DNA of 64,000 nt from Parablautia muri (GCF_009917485.1 NZ_QZDT01000003.1:62001-126000); one strand, 5' to 3'. Positions 1 to 9,015 are shown, numbered from the stretch's first letter. The notes: generated from the sequence alone by a model not told the origin. Translations and numbers: made by a program.

Positions 1-4
1 TAAT

Positions 5-46
5 TCCTCCTGCGTATTCATGTTTGATATGATATAGTATATCAAA
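5..46 (-). promoter_or_regulatory. Leader of a gene beyond the left edge
   Basis: On the minus strand an 8-bp inverted repeat (TTTGATAT/ATATCAAA, positions 23-30 and 39-46) is followed by an AGGAGG Shine-Dalgarno sequence at about 5-10. The start codon it serves lies outside the window. The palindrome overlaps a TATACT-like -10 and may be an operator. The downstream gene cannot be identified. Confidence 0.4.
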
Positions 47-83
47 TCCATGCTTCATAAGCAACCGTTCTTACTTCTCTTTA

Positions 84-1052
84 TCAGCCTCGGCTCATAC
101 CCACAATATCCATATGGGACAATGCTTCCTCTATCTCTGACATTTCGCTTTCTGTCAGTTCCACTGTCACTGCTTCAAAATTCTCTTTCACGCGGTCCCT
201 TTTGGTTGTTCCCGGTATCGGAACCAGATACGGTTTTTTCGTAATCTCCCAGGCAAGCGCAATCTGTGCCGGTGTAGCCTGCTTTCTTTCCGCAAATTCC
301 GTAATCAAATCCATCAGGGCACGATTATGATCAATTCCTTCTTTCTGAAACAGGTTCATATCCGCCCGCCAGTCGCCTTCACGATATTTTGTTCCGGCAG
401 CATAGCGGTTGCTGAGATAACCTTTCGCAAGAGGGCAGGCTGACACATAGGTAATTCCAAGTTCTTCACAGAGCGGGAAGTATGTTCCCTCATCCTGCCT
501 TGCCACAAAGGAATACATGTTTTCAATTGCGGAAATTTTACATACGCTGTGCGCCCTTCGAATATATTCTTCTGGTGCAAAAGAAACGCCCCATGCCCGG
601 ATTTTTCCGGCCTTTATCAGCTCTGCCATTGTTTGTGCCACTTCCTCCGGCTCTGTCTTTGGGTCAATGCGATGCTGGTAGTATAAGTCAATATAATCCG
701 TCCCAAGCCTTTTTAAAGATGCGTCCACCTGCTGCCGTATGGAATCACGACTGCTGTTCAAAGCATCCTCATTTCCTGTGAAGAAAGATTCATCCACAAT
801 GCCAAATTTTGTAGCAATCACTACCTCCTTACGGAAAGGAGCAACCGCCTTTCCAAGATACCGTTCATTTGCTTCCCCGTAAATTGGCGCCGTATCGAAA
901 AAGGTATATCCTACCTCATGGGCATACCGCATGAGAGATATCATATCCTTTTCTGCCTCCACCACACCATACGAGTGTGTCTGTCCCATGCATCCATATC
1001 CGATTGCTGTTATCGTCATATCTGTCTGTCCAAGCTTTCTTGTTTTTTCCAT
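84..1052 (-). CDS. Aldo/keto reductase
   Basis: A 322-residue NADPH-dependent oxidoreductase of the aldo/keto reductase superfamily, close to the YhdN/IolS-like bacterial branch, predicted cytosolic with a TIM-barrel fold. The catalytic tetrad is visible as Asp53, Tyr58 (in FFDTAPIYGEANERYLG), Lys82 (ATKFG) and His127 (YYQHRID). The C-terminal cofactor motif PIPGTTKRDRVKEN is present. It starts at an ATG preceded by AAAGGTGG. The natural substrate cannot be told from sequence; carbonyl or quinone reduction is usual. It sits downstream of spoIVB, where spo0A lies in many Firmicutes, but is separated from it by palindromic DNA and is probably transcribed independently. Confidence 0.9.
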   Translation of the reverse strand: MEKTRKLGQTDMTITAIGYGCMGQTHSYGVVEAEKDMISLMRYAHEVGYTFFDTAPIYGEANERYLGKAVAPFRKEVVIATKFGIVDESFFTGNEDALNSSRDSIRQQVDASLKRLGTDYIDLYYQHRIDPKTEPEEVAQTMAELIKAGKIRAWGVSFAPEEYIRRAHSVCKISAIENMYSFVARQDEGTYFPLCEELGITYVSACPLAKGYLSNRYAAGTKYREGDWRADMNLFQKEGIDHNRALMDLITEFAERKQATPAQIALAWEITKKPYLVPIPGTTKRDRVKENFEAVTVELTESEMSEIEEALSHMDIVGMSRG

Positions 1053-1153
1053 ATGTAACCACCTTTCTCATCATAAAATTCTACGTGTATGATAGCTTTC
1101 ACACACGTCTTTCTATACTCATGTATAGTATGTTTCTTTTTTCCATCTTCCTC

Positions 1154-1212
1154 AACACCATTTTCACGCACAGTGGTGTTTACGCCACACTTTTTGCAAA
1201 AATGTGGCGTAA
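1154..1212. repeat. Two adjacent palindromes between spoIVB and the reductase
   Basis: Positions 1154-1160 and 1174-1180 form AACACCA/TGGTGTT. Positions 1180-1212 form a nearly perfect 33-nt palindrome with arms TTACGCCACA and TGTGGCGTAA; its inner TTTTTG/CAAAAA also pairs, leaving one unpaired base. No T-run follows on either strand, so a simple intrinsic terminator is not obvious. It could be a spoIVB 3' stabilising hairpin or an operator. Confidence 0.6.
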
Positions 1213-1275
1213 CTTAAGCTGATGCATCCGGTTTTCTTGTATGAGCATACTCACTTGGTTTGCTCTTTGTGGGAA

Positions 1276-2598
1276 TCAATGTACCAGCATTTCCTCAATA
1301 AAAATTCCATATCCTTTGGTAGGGTCCTGAACCAGAACATGTGTAACTGCCCCGACTAATTTGTCATCCTGAATAATCGGGCTTCCACTCATTCCCTGCA
1401 CAATTCCGCCTGTTACCGTAAGCAAATCAGGATCTGTAATTTTGAGAACAATTCCACGATTGATATTGTCATTCTCCAGATTAATATCTGTTATCTCCAC
1501 ATCATAAACTCTGGTGCCATTTCCAAGAGAGCAGATAATTTGCGCCGGTCCTTTTTTTATCTCCTGCTTCAATCCCAAGGGAAGATAATCATAGGTATCA
1601 TCATCTGCAATCTCCGGAATACAGACGCCAAAAATTCCCCGAGCAGTATTGTCTGTAATATCACCCATAACGTTACTATCGTCATATTCGATATAACCCG
1701 TCAATTCTCCCGGAGATCCGCTGGCCCCTCTGGTAATACCAATGATTTCCGTATGGTAAAGTGTTCCGGCTTTTAGCGTCATCAAAGTGCTGGTATCCAC
1801 ATCATTGATACCATGCCCTAAAGCTCCAAAGCATCCGTTTTCATCAATATAGGTCATGGTGCCAACACCTTGTGCATTGTCCCTGACCCAGATTCCCATC
1901 TTATATTCACCATTTTGATTTAATTCAGGGCGAGCTTTTACATCAAGCAACATGTCCCCCCGCTGCACCTTAAATACCAGCTCCTGTCCTTCACTGTACT
2001 TAATTTTTTCAATCAGCTCTTTCTTGCTTTCGACCTCATCATCATTAATCTCTAATATATAGTCTCCCACCTGAAAAACATGCTTTCCCGGATTAACGCT
2101 TTGGCCTCCTTCTCCTTCAAATTCTCCAATCCCTACCACCAAAACGCCCTGGGTTTTCACGTAGATGCCTATGGGGATTCCGGAAGGCTTTAGCTGAATG
2201 TCCTGAATGACTTCAACATCAACCTCTTTTAATGGTATAATGCCAAACAGTTTAAGTTGAAGCTTATATTGGTCAATCTGATTTGCCTTTAAGGTAACAG
2301 GACGTCCCAAATCAATATGAAGGCTGCCGCCCTCCCGGACTTTATTCGTGCTGGCAGTTCCGCTTACCTCCACCGCTTCTTTATAGAGCTCGCCGCTGGC
2401 AGGTACCTTAAAATTCAGTTCCTGATCCATCCCAACTTTAAGCATAATCGTAGAGGGAACGCTAAGCCACATAAAATAATATATGGACAGCATCACGGAC
2501 AACACACCAACGATTAACATGACATATAAAATTTTTTTGTAAATCCAAATCCTGCTGTTCTCTGCTTCTTTTAAACTTCCAGCTAAATGTGTATTCAA
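1276..2598 (-). CDS. spoIVB: SpoIVB peptidase
   Basis: Forespore-secreted serine peptidase (family S55). In Bacillus it cleaves SpoIVFA to start sigma-K activation and also processes SpoIIQ. The 440-residue protein has an N-terminal membrane segment at about residues 22-46, a PDZ domain at about 145-215 (VGDYILEINDDEV) and a C-terminal peptidase domain. That domain shows His262 (GALGHGIND) and the serine motif QGMSGSP near residue 404. The start is TTG with AAAGGA 9 nt upstream. A terminator at 2769-2801 separates it from recN, so it probably has its own sporulation promoter in 2599-2768. Length and domain order match the family. Confidence 0.95.
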   Translation of the reverse strand: MNTHLAGSLKEAENSRIWIYKKILYVMLIVGVLSVMLSIYYFMWLSVPSTIMLKVGMDQELNFKVPASGELYKEAVEVSGTASTNKVREGGSLHIDLGRPVTLKANQIDQYKLQLKLFGIIPLKEVDVEVIQDIQLKPSGIPIGIYVKTQGVLVVGIGEFEGEGGQSVNPGKHVFQVGDYILEINDDEVESKKELIEKIKYSEGQELVFKVQRGDMLLDVKARPELNQNGEYKMGIWVRDNAQGVGTMTYIDENGCFGALGHGINDVDTSTLMTLKAGTLYHTEIIGITRGASGSPGELTGYIEYDDSNVMGDITDNTARGIFGVCIPEIADDDTYDYLPLGLKQEIKKGPAQIICSLGNGTRVYDVEITDINLENDNINRGIVLKITDPDLLTVTGGIVQGMSGSPIIQDDKLVGAVTHVLVQDPTKGYGIFIEEMLVH

Positions 2599-2629
2599 GT
2601 CTTCACATCCTTTATCTCAAAATAAAGCG

Positions 2630-2662
2630 CTGTAACAGTTCAGATAAGCCAAACTGTTACAG
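2630..2662. repeat. 11-bp inverted repeat upstream of spoIVB
   Basis: CTGTAACAGTT at 2630-2640 is repeated in inverse as AACTGTTACAG at 2652-2662 with an 11-nt loop, about 32-64 nt upstream of the spoIVB TTG start. No T-run follows. It may be an operator or a 5'-leader hairpin. Confidence 0.65.
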
Positions 2663-2768
2663 AGTACCTGCTTCTTTATAAACAGGCCTTTGAAAAATGT
2701 CAGCCCCCTTCGCGGGCTGCCGAATTGTAACAAATGCCGCCGCGCTCTGCGAGCCGGCTTATTGTAAT

Positions 2769-2801
2769 AAAAAAAGACATACAGCCTTGTATGCCTTTTT
2801 T
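2769..2801 (-). terminator. recN terminator (bidirectional)
   Basis: On the minus strand GGCATAC pairs with GTATGTC (one G-U pair) around a 6-nt loop and is followed by seven T residues. The opposite strand also has a T-run, so it can work in both directions. It lies about 145 nt after the recN stop. Confidence 0.75.
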
Positions 2802-2946
2802 AGTATGTGAAAAACTCAAAATTTTACTTTATATTTTTAATTTTTTTACTTCCAAATGTTACTATCTGAAAAATTCGCTTTCAAACTTTCCAACATGCCG
2901 CTTGCGGCACAAGCATTGTGTGGAGAATGAGCGCCAGGTATTCTTT

Positions 2947-4632
2947 TCACACTTCCTTCACTTTCCGCGCCGTCTCCTGCATTTCACGGGCATTGCTTAA
3001 AACCGCTTCCGTCAGCTTTCCGCTCCCTAAAAGTCTCGCCAGCTCACCCAGACTTTCATCTGCCGTAATTTCCCGTATGCTTGTAACAGTTCGGTCTTTT
3101 ATAATATTTTTTTCAATCATAAAATGAGTGTCTGCCATAGCGGCAATCTGCGCCAAATGTGTAATGCAGATAATCTGATGGTTCCTTGAAAGTCTTCCCA
3201 ATTTTTCCGAAACTTTCCAGGCCGTTTTCCCGCTGATTCCCGTATCAATTTCATCAAAAACCAAGGTATCCGTTTCATCCTTATCCGCAAATACCGTTTT
3301 AAAGGCAAGCATAATGCGGGAGAGCTCGCCTCCGCTGGCAATCTGCCATAAGGGACGCAACGCCTCTCCGGGGTTCGTTGATATCAAAAATTCTACCCTG
3401 TCATAACCATCTGCCGAAAAGTCCTCGTTCTGCTCCTCTACCGATATGGTAAATTCCACATCCAGGAAATTTAAATCAATCATAGCGGCTTTTAGCTTTT
3501 TGGTAAGTGGACCGGCTGCTTTTTTTCTTAATTTTGAAATCTCCTCACATAAAGCAAGAATCTCCAGCTTTTGCTTATCTATTTTTTCCCGAAGCACACT
3601 CATATATGCCTCGTAATTGTTTAACTTATCAAGCGCCTGCTGCTTTGCCTCCTGCACCTTCAAAATGGATGCGATTGTATCTCCATATTTATCCTTCAAA
3701 TGGTTCAGCGTATTAAGCCGCTCCTCCAATTGCACAAACTCTTCCTCGTCAAATTCAAGGCTGTCCTCATACTGCGCCATGGCGCGGTTAAAGTCATTGA
3801 GCAAATCATCAATATCCGTAAGCTGTCCAATCAAAGGAACAATATCTTCATCAAAATCATTTAAGGTTTTGATTTCTCTGAGCGCATGACCCACTACAAG
3901 TCCTGCACTTCCTTCATTTTCATACCCGGTAAGACCGTGAACTGCATAGACCGTTTCCTTCATTCTTTTTGCATTTACCAGCTTGCGGTATCTTTTCTCT
4001 ACCTGTTCGTCCTCCTCCGGATTTAATGCGGCATCTTCAATTTCTTCAATCTCAAAAGTAAGAAGCTTTGCTTCTCTTATCCGCACCGCTTCGTCAGAAT
4101 TTTGGTTTTCCAGTTCTTCCTCATATTTCCTATATTCCGCCAGTTTGTCTTTCAAATCGGCTTTCATTTTAACCACTTTTTCGCCAATGTAATCGTCCAG
4201 CAGTTTTTTATACGCAGCAGGTTTTAGCAATGACTGATGCTCATGCTGGCCATACATATCCAAAAGGCACCCTGCCAGATTTTTTAATTGTCCTGCACTG
4301 ATACTTTCCCCATTAGCCCGGCAGATACTGCGTCCTGCCGTAATTTTTCTCTGTAAAATCAATGTACCATCATTTTCAAGAGGTAAGTCCATTTCCCTCA
4401 CTCTCTCCCTCTGCTGGTCATTTAAAGAAAAAATCAACTCCACCAGCGCATACTCGGCGCCAGTGCGGATATAATCTTTTCCTGCTTTAGCCCCTAATGC
4501 CAGGTTAATAGAGCCTATCAAAACAGACTTACCTGCACCGGTTTCACCGGTCAAGATATTCATCCCTTCCGTAAAGGTTATCTCCTGTTCGTCAATCAGC
4601 GCCAGATTTTTCACATGTAAACTTTCAAGCAT
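2947..4632 (-). CDS. recN: DNA repair protein RecN
   Basis: SMC-like ATPase acting early in double-strand break repair on nucleoid DNA. The 561-residue length is typical. The N-terminal Walker A GETGAGKS is at residues 29-36. A long coiled-coil middle follows (about 150-380, rich in E, K and L). The C-terminal half carries the ABC signature SGGELSRIMLA and the Walker B segment TLVFDEIDTGISG. It starts at ATG with an upstream AGGAGG-like sequence. It follows argR in the same direction, the conserved Firmicute order. Confidence 0.97.
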   Translation of the reverse strand: MLESLHVKNLALIDEQEITFTEGMNILTGETGAGKSVLIGSINLALGAKAGKDYIRTGAEYALVELIFSLNDQQRERVREMDLPLENDGTLILQRKITAGRSICRANGESISAGQLKNLAGCLLDMYGQHEHQSLLKPAAYKKLLDDYIGEKVVKMKADLKDKLAEYRKYEEELENQNSDEAVRIREAKLLTFEIEEIEDAALNPEEDEQVEKRYRKLVNAKRMKETVYAVHGLTGYENEGSAGLVVGHALREIKTLNDFDEDIVPLIGQLTDIDDLLNDFNRAMAQYEDSLEFDEEEFVQLEERLNTLNHLKDKYGDTIASILKVQEAKQQALDKLNNYEAYMSVLREKIDKQKLEILALCEEISKLRKKAAGPLTKKLKAAMIDLNFLDVEFTISVEEQNEDFSADGYDRVEFLISTNPGEALRPLWQIASGGELSRIMLAFKTVFADKDETDTLVFDEIDTGISGKTAWKVSEKLGRLSRNHQIICITHLAQIAAMADTHFMIEKNIIKDRTVTSIREITADESLGELARLLGSGKLTEAVLSNAREMQETARKVKEV

Positions 4633-4739
4633 ACATTTCCTCCTTACGCCCCTTCTCTCAAGCGCATGGCCGGTTACCCGTTACAGTTCAGTCAGAAACC
4701 CTGCATCGTGCTGCAAAGTCCATAAGAACCTGTCAACGT

Positions 4740-5192
4740 TTACTCCTCAAGCACATTACGGATTTTATCCATAACTGCCTGTGTATCTTCAGCAGTCCGG
4801 ACTGCCATCATAATGGTGTCGTCCCCTGCAATGGAACCTACAATCTCCTTAAGCTTCATGGCATCTATCGCAGCAGCCACTGCCATAGCCATACCGGATA
4901 CGGTTTTCACCACAAGTATATTCTGGGCCATATCCATGGATAAAAACCCATCCTTCAAAACCCGTATGTATTTATCGCTTAGATAATGGTCACTGTGAAC
5001 CAATATGGTATATTTCTGCCTGCCATCCCCCATGGGAACCTTGGAAAGCTTAAGCTCTCTGATATCTCTTGACACGGTAGCCTGGGTCACAGTATATCCT
5101 GCCTCCTTCAGCCGGTCCGCCAACTCCTCCTGGGTTTCGATTTCAAACTGCTCCACCAGCTCTTTTATCTTCTGATGTCTGTTTTTCTTCAT
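4740..5192 (-). CDS. argR: Arginine repressor ArgR/AhrC
   Basis: Hexameric arginine-sensing transcription factor that represses biosynthesis and can activate catabolism genes. It has 150 residues from the internal ATG at 5192, which has a GGAGAGGCGG ribosome binding site; a longer frame to 5273 lacks a good site and adds a non-homologous tail. The winged helix-turn-helix covers residues 1-70, with TQATVSRDI at 36-44. The oligomerisation and arginine-binding domain has GSIAGDDT at 119-126. The adjoining nadK-argR gap is full of palindromes. Confidence 0.95.
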   Translation of the reverse strand: MKKNRHQKIKELVEQFEIETQEELADRLKEAGYTVTQATVSRDIRELKLSKVPMGDGRQKYTILVHSDHYLSDKYIRVLKDGFLSMDMAQNILVVKTVSGMAMAVAAAIDAMKLKEIVGSIAGDDTIMMAVRTAEDTQAVMDKIRNVLEE

Positions 5193-5273
5193 AACCGCCT
5201 CTCCATATATTTTTATCTTTACAATCACTGAAAGCCAGACGAGAATGCCTGTTTTCTCCACGCTAACCTCCAT

Positions 5274-5400
5274 GATTCCGCTTTGTGGAATCTCAAATCG
5301 GTGCGGAGAATGCCTGTATTTTAGGCATTCTCCTGTGTGAGATTTAGTACTTCTCCACGAAACAGCCCCTGCTGTGAGTGGCTGGAAGTACTTCTCACAC
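5274..5400. repeat. Stacked palindromes between nadK and argR
   Basis: Three inverted repeats lie in tandem. ATTCC/GGAAT sits at 5275-5291. GGAGAATGCC/GGCATTCTCC at 5305-5333 is a perfect 10-bp stem. A large imperfect hairpin at 5335-5400 has an outer GTGTGAGA/TCTCACAC and an inner AGTACT pairing. The 12-mer GAGAATGCCTGT also recurs at 5241-5252, within the longer argR frame. No T-run marks a classical terminator. Confidence 0.65.
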
Positions 5401-6254
5401 TAATCACCCATTTTTCTGTGTAATACTTCTAAAAAGCTCACCTGGCTTAATTTTACTATACCAGTCGTCTTGTTGGATTCCTGAATTTCTATTCTATCCC
5501 CTGTGCGCAGCGTAACCTTGTGGCATCCGTCAAATATAGCTTCCACCTCCTGCGCTTCTCCACTGTTGGCGCTTTCTATCTCCACCACCACCGTATCCTC
5601 TGGCGACAAAACCATACTACGGCTTTGCATGGAATGGGAGCAGATTGGCGAGAGCAAAATCAATCTTGCCTTAGGCTCCACAATCGGCCCGCCTGCTGAT
5701 AGGCTATAACCCGTTGAACCGGTAGGCGTTGATACAATCATACCGTCCGCATGATACCTATGTAAAAACTGTCCGTTCACATAAACATTGTAATGAATAA
5801 TCTGCAGAGATCCCTTTCTGGTAATGACGATATCGTTAAGCGCTCTTGCCTTATCCTTTATCCCCTGCTCTCCATAGCTTTTCCCGAAAAGCATCATCCG
5901 CTTTTCAATTTCATACTGATTTTGAATTAACTTTTCTAAGGCATCCTCCACATCTGTCCTGTTCACCTCTGCTAAAAAGCCCAATGTTCCAAAATTAATT
6001 CCCAAAAAAGGAATATCTCTGCCGGCGAGATCTACAGCCGCCTGCAGCAAGGTCCCATCTCCTCCAAGTACAATCATGCAGTCCACATCTTCGCTTACCT
6101 GCTCCTTGTAGGTGTATCCCTCATGCCCCGGCTTGGCCGTACCGATATCAATCATACAGGTCTTTCCATGGCTTACAAGATAATCCCTGATAGAATAGGC
6201 CGTCTTATGGCCCGCATCCTTTGTGGGATTGGTTATCACATAAAAATGCTCCAT
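5400..6254 (-). CDS. nadK: NAD kinase
   Basis: ATP-NAD kinase making NADP in the cytosol. It has 284 residues from the ATG at 6254, chosen because GGAG lies 6 nt upstream and the product then begins MEHFYVITN as in relatives; in-frame ATGs at 6269 and 6266 are less well placed. The kinase motif GGDGT is at residues 64-68. The NAD-binding block DGMIVSTPTGSTGYSLSAGG follows in the C-terminal half. It sits between tlyA and argR, the conserved order. Confidence 0.95.
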   Translation of the reverse strand: MEHFYVITNPTKDAGHKTAYSIRDYLVSHGKTCMIDIGTAKPGHEGYTYKEQVSEDVDCMIVLGGDGTLLQAAVDLAGRDIPFLGINFGTLGFLAEVNRTDVEDALEKLIQNQYEIEKRMMLFGKSYGEQGIKDKARALNDIVITRKGSLQIIHYNVYVNGQFLHRYHADGMIVSTPTGSTGYSLSAGGPIVEPKARLILLSPICSHSMQSRSMVLSPEDTVVVEIESANSGEAQEVEAIFDGCHKVTLRTGDRIEIQESNKTTGIVKLSQVSFLEVLHRKMGD

Positions 6255-6284
6255 ACCAGTCTCCATCATCTATATTGATAGCTT

Positions 6285-7112
6285 TCAGCACAAATCTGCA
6301 TGCGCCTTCAAAACAGTTTCCTTGATATCTAATTTCATATCCGCAGCGTTTGCGCTTATGGTTTCTTTCTGATTTTCAATCTTTTTTTGTAAATAAATAA
6401 GATACTCTATGTTTCCCTCCGGTCCCTTAATAGGTGAATAATCCAGATTCAAAATAGTAAAACCGATAGATTCCGCGAAATCCACAATCTTTTCTATCAC
6501 TTCTTCATGGATTTCCGGCTCCCGGACTACTCCTTTTTTCCCAACCTTATCACGTCCTGCCTCAAACTGCGGCTTAATCAGGCAGACTATCTGCCCCATA
6601 TCTTTTAAAAGCGCTTTAGCCGGAGGCAGTATTTTCGTCAAGGAAATAAAAGAAACATCTATAGAAGCAAAATCCGGCTGCTCCGGAATATCATCAGGTG
6701 TCATATACCTGAAATTTGTCTTTTCCATGCAGATGACTCTCTCATCGTTTCTGAGCTTCCAATCAAGCTGTCCATGGCCCACATCCACGGAATAAACCCT
6801 CATGGCTCCATTTTGGAGCATACAATCAGTAAACCCCCCTGTGGAAGCGCCGATATCCATGCAAACCTTTCCATCTAAGGCAATTCCAAACTTCATTGCC
6901 GCCTTTTCCAGCTTAAGTCCGCCTCTGCTGACATACTTTAAAGCACTTCCCCTCACTTCTATATGTACCTTGTCCGGATCAAAGAAAGCGCCTGCCTTAT
7001 CCTCCCTTTGTCCGTCCACAAATACATTTCCTGACATAATAATCGCCTTCGCCTTTTCCCTTGACAGGGCATGTCCTTCCCTTACAAGCAATACATCAAG
7101 CCGCTCCTTCAT
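6285..7112 (-). CDS. tlyA: TlyA-family rRNA 2'-O-methyltransferase
   Basis: A 275-residue S4-domain plus FtsJ-like methyltransferase. TlyA proteins methylate ribose in 16S and/or 23S rRNA; some have been called hemolysins. The S4 RNA-binding domain spans about residues 1-60 (RLDVLLV, SREKAKAIIMSG). The SAM-binding motif DIGASTGGFTDC begins near 86. Conserved KPQFEAGR and GPEGNIEYL motifs follow. The last ~30 residues are a weakly conserved tail. The ATG overlaps the dxs stop by 4 nt, implying translational coupling. Confidence 0.92.
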   Translation of the reverse strand: MKERLDVLLVREGHALSREKAKAIIMSGNVFVDGQREDKAGAFFDPDKVHIEVRGSALKYVSRGGLKLEKAAMKFGIALDGKVCMDIGASTGGFTDCMLQNGAMRVYSVDVGHGQLDWKLRNDERVICMEKTNFRYMTPDDIPEQPDFASIDVSFISLTKILPPAKALLKDMGQIVCLIKPQFEAGRDKVGKKGVVREPEIHEEVIEKIVDFAESIGFTILNLDYSPIKGPEGNIEYLIYLQKKIENQKETISANAADMKLDIKETVLKAHADLC

Positions 7113-8974
7113 CTGGCATTTTCCATTTCTTTTCTAATTCTATCCACAATTGAATCAGCATCCATGCCAATTTCCTGCATCAACTGTTCCACGCTGCCAT
7201 GTTCCACATATCTGTCAGGCACTGCAATCTGCAAAACCTTCCCATCTGACTTAAAACCATCTACCGCGTCCCTGACCTTTTCGCCGTAACCGCCGCTTGC
7301 AACATTTTCTTCCATCGTAACAATCAGCTTATGATTTCGGACCGCCCACTCTACCGCCTCTAAATCAATAGGCTTAGCAAATCTGGCGTTTATAATACTG
7401 CATTTATATCCGGCTTCATTAAGCAGTTGTTTTACCTGCTCCGCCACCTTGACCATACTTCCTAAGGCCATCAGGCAAACCTCTCCCTCTGCATAAAGAA
7501 GCTCCGATTTTCCCATTTCAATGGGCGCACGGTATTCCTTAAGCCCGGCATAAGCTTCTCCTCTGGGATAGCGGATTGCAATAGGCGCTCCAAAGGAAAT
7601 AGCAAATTTCATCATATCTGAAAGCTCCCATTTATTTTTAGGCGCCATAATACACATATCGGGAATACTGGATAAGTAAGATAAATCAAATACACCCTGA
7701 TGGGTTTCCCCATCGCTGCCCACTAATCCTGCACGGTCAATGGCGAACACCACAGGCAGCTTTTGCATACATACATCGTGCAAAATCTGGTCATAAGCCC
7801 GCTGTAAAAAAGAAGAATAAATTGCCACCACCGGCTTTAATCCTCCCGCCGCTAATCCTGCTGCAAAAGTCACTGCATGTTCTTCCGCAATTCCCACATC
7901 AAACAAACGCTCCGGATACATATTCCGAAACCGCTTTAAACCGGTTCCGTCTAACATAGCTGCCGTGATGGCAACCACCTTTTCATCCCTTGCCCCTAAC
8001 TTGGTCATAACTGTAGAAAAAATATCCGTATAGTTTGCCGTAGTTCTCGGCTTTGCAGGTAATCCTGTCTCAATATCAAAGGGTTCTGCTCCATGGAACC
8101 TTGCCGGATGGCGCTCTGCGGGGGCAAAGCCCTTTCCCTTTTGGGTAATCACATGAACCATCACCGCATTTCTTGTCCTTTTCGCCTCCTGGAGTACCCG
8201 CAGCATAGCCGGAATATTATGACCGTCCACAGGCCCCAAATACGTAATTCCCATATCCTCAAAAAGCATTCCCGGAACCACCAGCTGCTTAAAGCTGCTC
8301 TTTGCCTTGCGAATGCCTTTTACTACCTTTTCCCCTCTGGGCATTTCCTTCAGGGTATTGTATATTCCTTCCTTTATATTCAAATAAGCGTCCGCTGTCC
8401 TGACATTGTTTAAATATTTGGACATGCCGCCTACATTTTCCGAAATTGACATATTATTGTCGTTGAGCACAATAATAAAGTTGGTTTCCAGTTTCGCTGC
8501 ATTGTTTAAGGCTTCATAGGCCATTCCCCCTGTAAGGGAACCGTCCCCAATGACAGAAACCACTGTATTCGTGCCTCCCTGTATATCCCGCGCTTTCACA
8601 AGCCCTAAACCTGCCGAGATAGATGTAGAACTGTGTCCCGTATCAAAGCAGTCACACTCACTTTCTTTTCTCTTAGGGAAACCGCTCATTCCCCCGAATT
8701 TCCGCAGATTATCAAAGCCGTCCTTTCTCCCTGTAAGGAGCTTATGCGTATAGGACTGATGCCCCACGTCCCAAATCAACTTATCCTCCGGGAGATTTAA
8801 GGAAAGATGAAGGGCCATCGTCAGCTCCACAGCTCCTAAATTAGACCCCAAGTGCCCGCCGGTATGGGATAATTTTTCAATCAGGAAATCACGTATTTCC
8901 TGTGCAAGTTCCTGATAATCGGATGGATTGATATCCTGAATGTCATTAACACCTTTAATTTGATTAAGCAGCAT
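7109..8974 (-). CDS. dxs: 1-deoxy-D-xylulose-5-phosphate synthase
   Basis: First enzyme of the MEP isoprenoid pathway: thiamine-diphosphate-dependent condensation of pyruvate and glyceraldehyde 3-phosphate. It has 621 residues, normal length. The ThDP-binding motif GDGSLTGGMAYEALNN starts at residue 143. HTGGHLGSNLG is near 37-47 and DRAGLVGSDGETHQG lies in the pyrimidine-binding domain. A C-terminal transketolase domain is present. It follows ispA, so isoprenoid precursor and prenyl diphosphate synthesis are co-transcribed. The start is ATG after AGAAGGT. Confidence 0.97.
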   Translation of the reverse strand: MLLNQIKGVNDIQDINPSDYQELAQEIRDFLIEKLSHTGGHLGSNLGAVELTMALHLSLNLPEDKLIWDVGHQSYTHKLLTGRKDGFDNLRKFGGMSGFPKRKESECDCFDTGHSSTSISAGLGLVKARDIQGGTNTVVSVIGDGSLTGGMAYEALNNAAKLETNFIIVLNDNNMSISENVGGMSKYLNNVRTADAYLNIKEGIYNTLKEMPRGEKVVKGIRKAKSSFKQLVVPGMLFEDMGITYLGPVDGHNIPAMLRVLQEAKRTRNAVMVHVITQKGKGFAPAERHPARFHGAEPFDIETGLPAKPRTTANYTDIFSTVMTKLGARDEKVVAITAAMLDGTGLKRFRNMYPERLFDVGIAEEHAVTFAAGLAAGGLKPVVAIYSSFLQRAYDQILHDVCMQKLPVVFAIDRAGLVGSDGETHQGVFDLSYLSSIPDMCIMAPKNKWELSDMMKFAISFGAPIAIRYPRGEAYAGLKEYRAPIEMGKSELLYAEGEVCLMALGSMVKVAEQVKQLLNEAGYKCSIINARFAKPIDLEAVEWAVRNHKLIVTMEENVASGGYGEKVRDAVDGFKSDGKVLQIAVPDRYVEHGSVEQLMQEIGMDADSIVDRIRKEMENAR

Positions 8975-9015
8975 TTTTTTACCTTCTTTTCTTATGTTCT
9001 GTTATGGCAGACTTA

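Larger units (their letters stand above)
2599..2946. other. spoIVB-recN intergenic region
   Basis: A 348-base stretch without a gene. It holds an 11-bp perfect inverted repeat (2630-2662), a GC-rich hairpin (CAGCCC/GGGCTG, about 2700-2717), a bidirectional intrinsic terminator (2769-2801) and a short TGCCGC/GCGGCA hairpin near 2895-2908. The spoIVB promoter must lie between the terminator and 2598, but no convincing sigma-F or sigma-G box could be assigned by eye. Confidence 0.6.
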
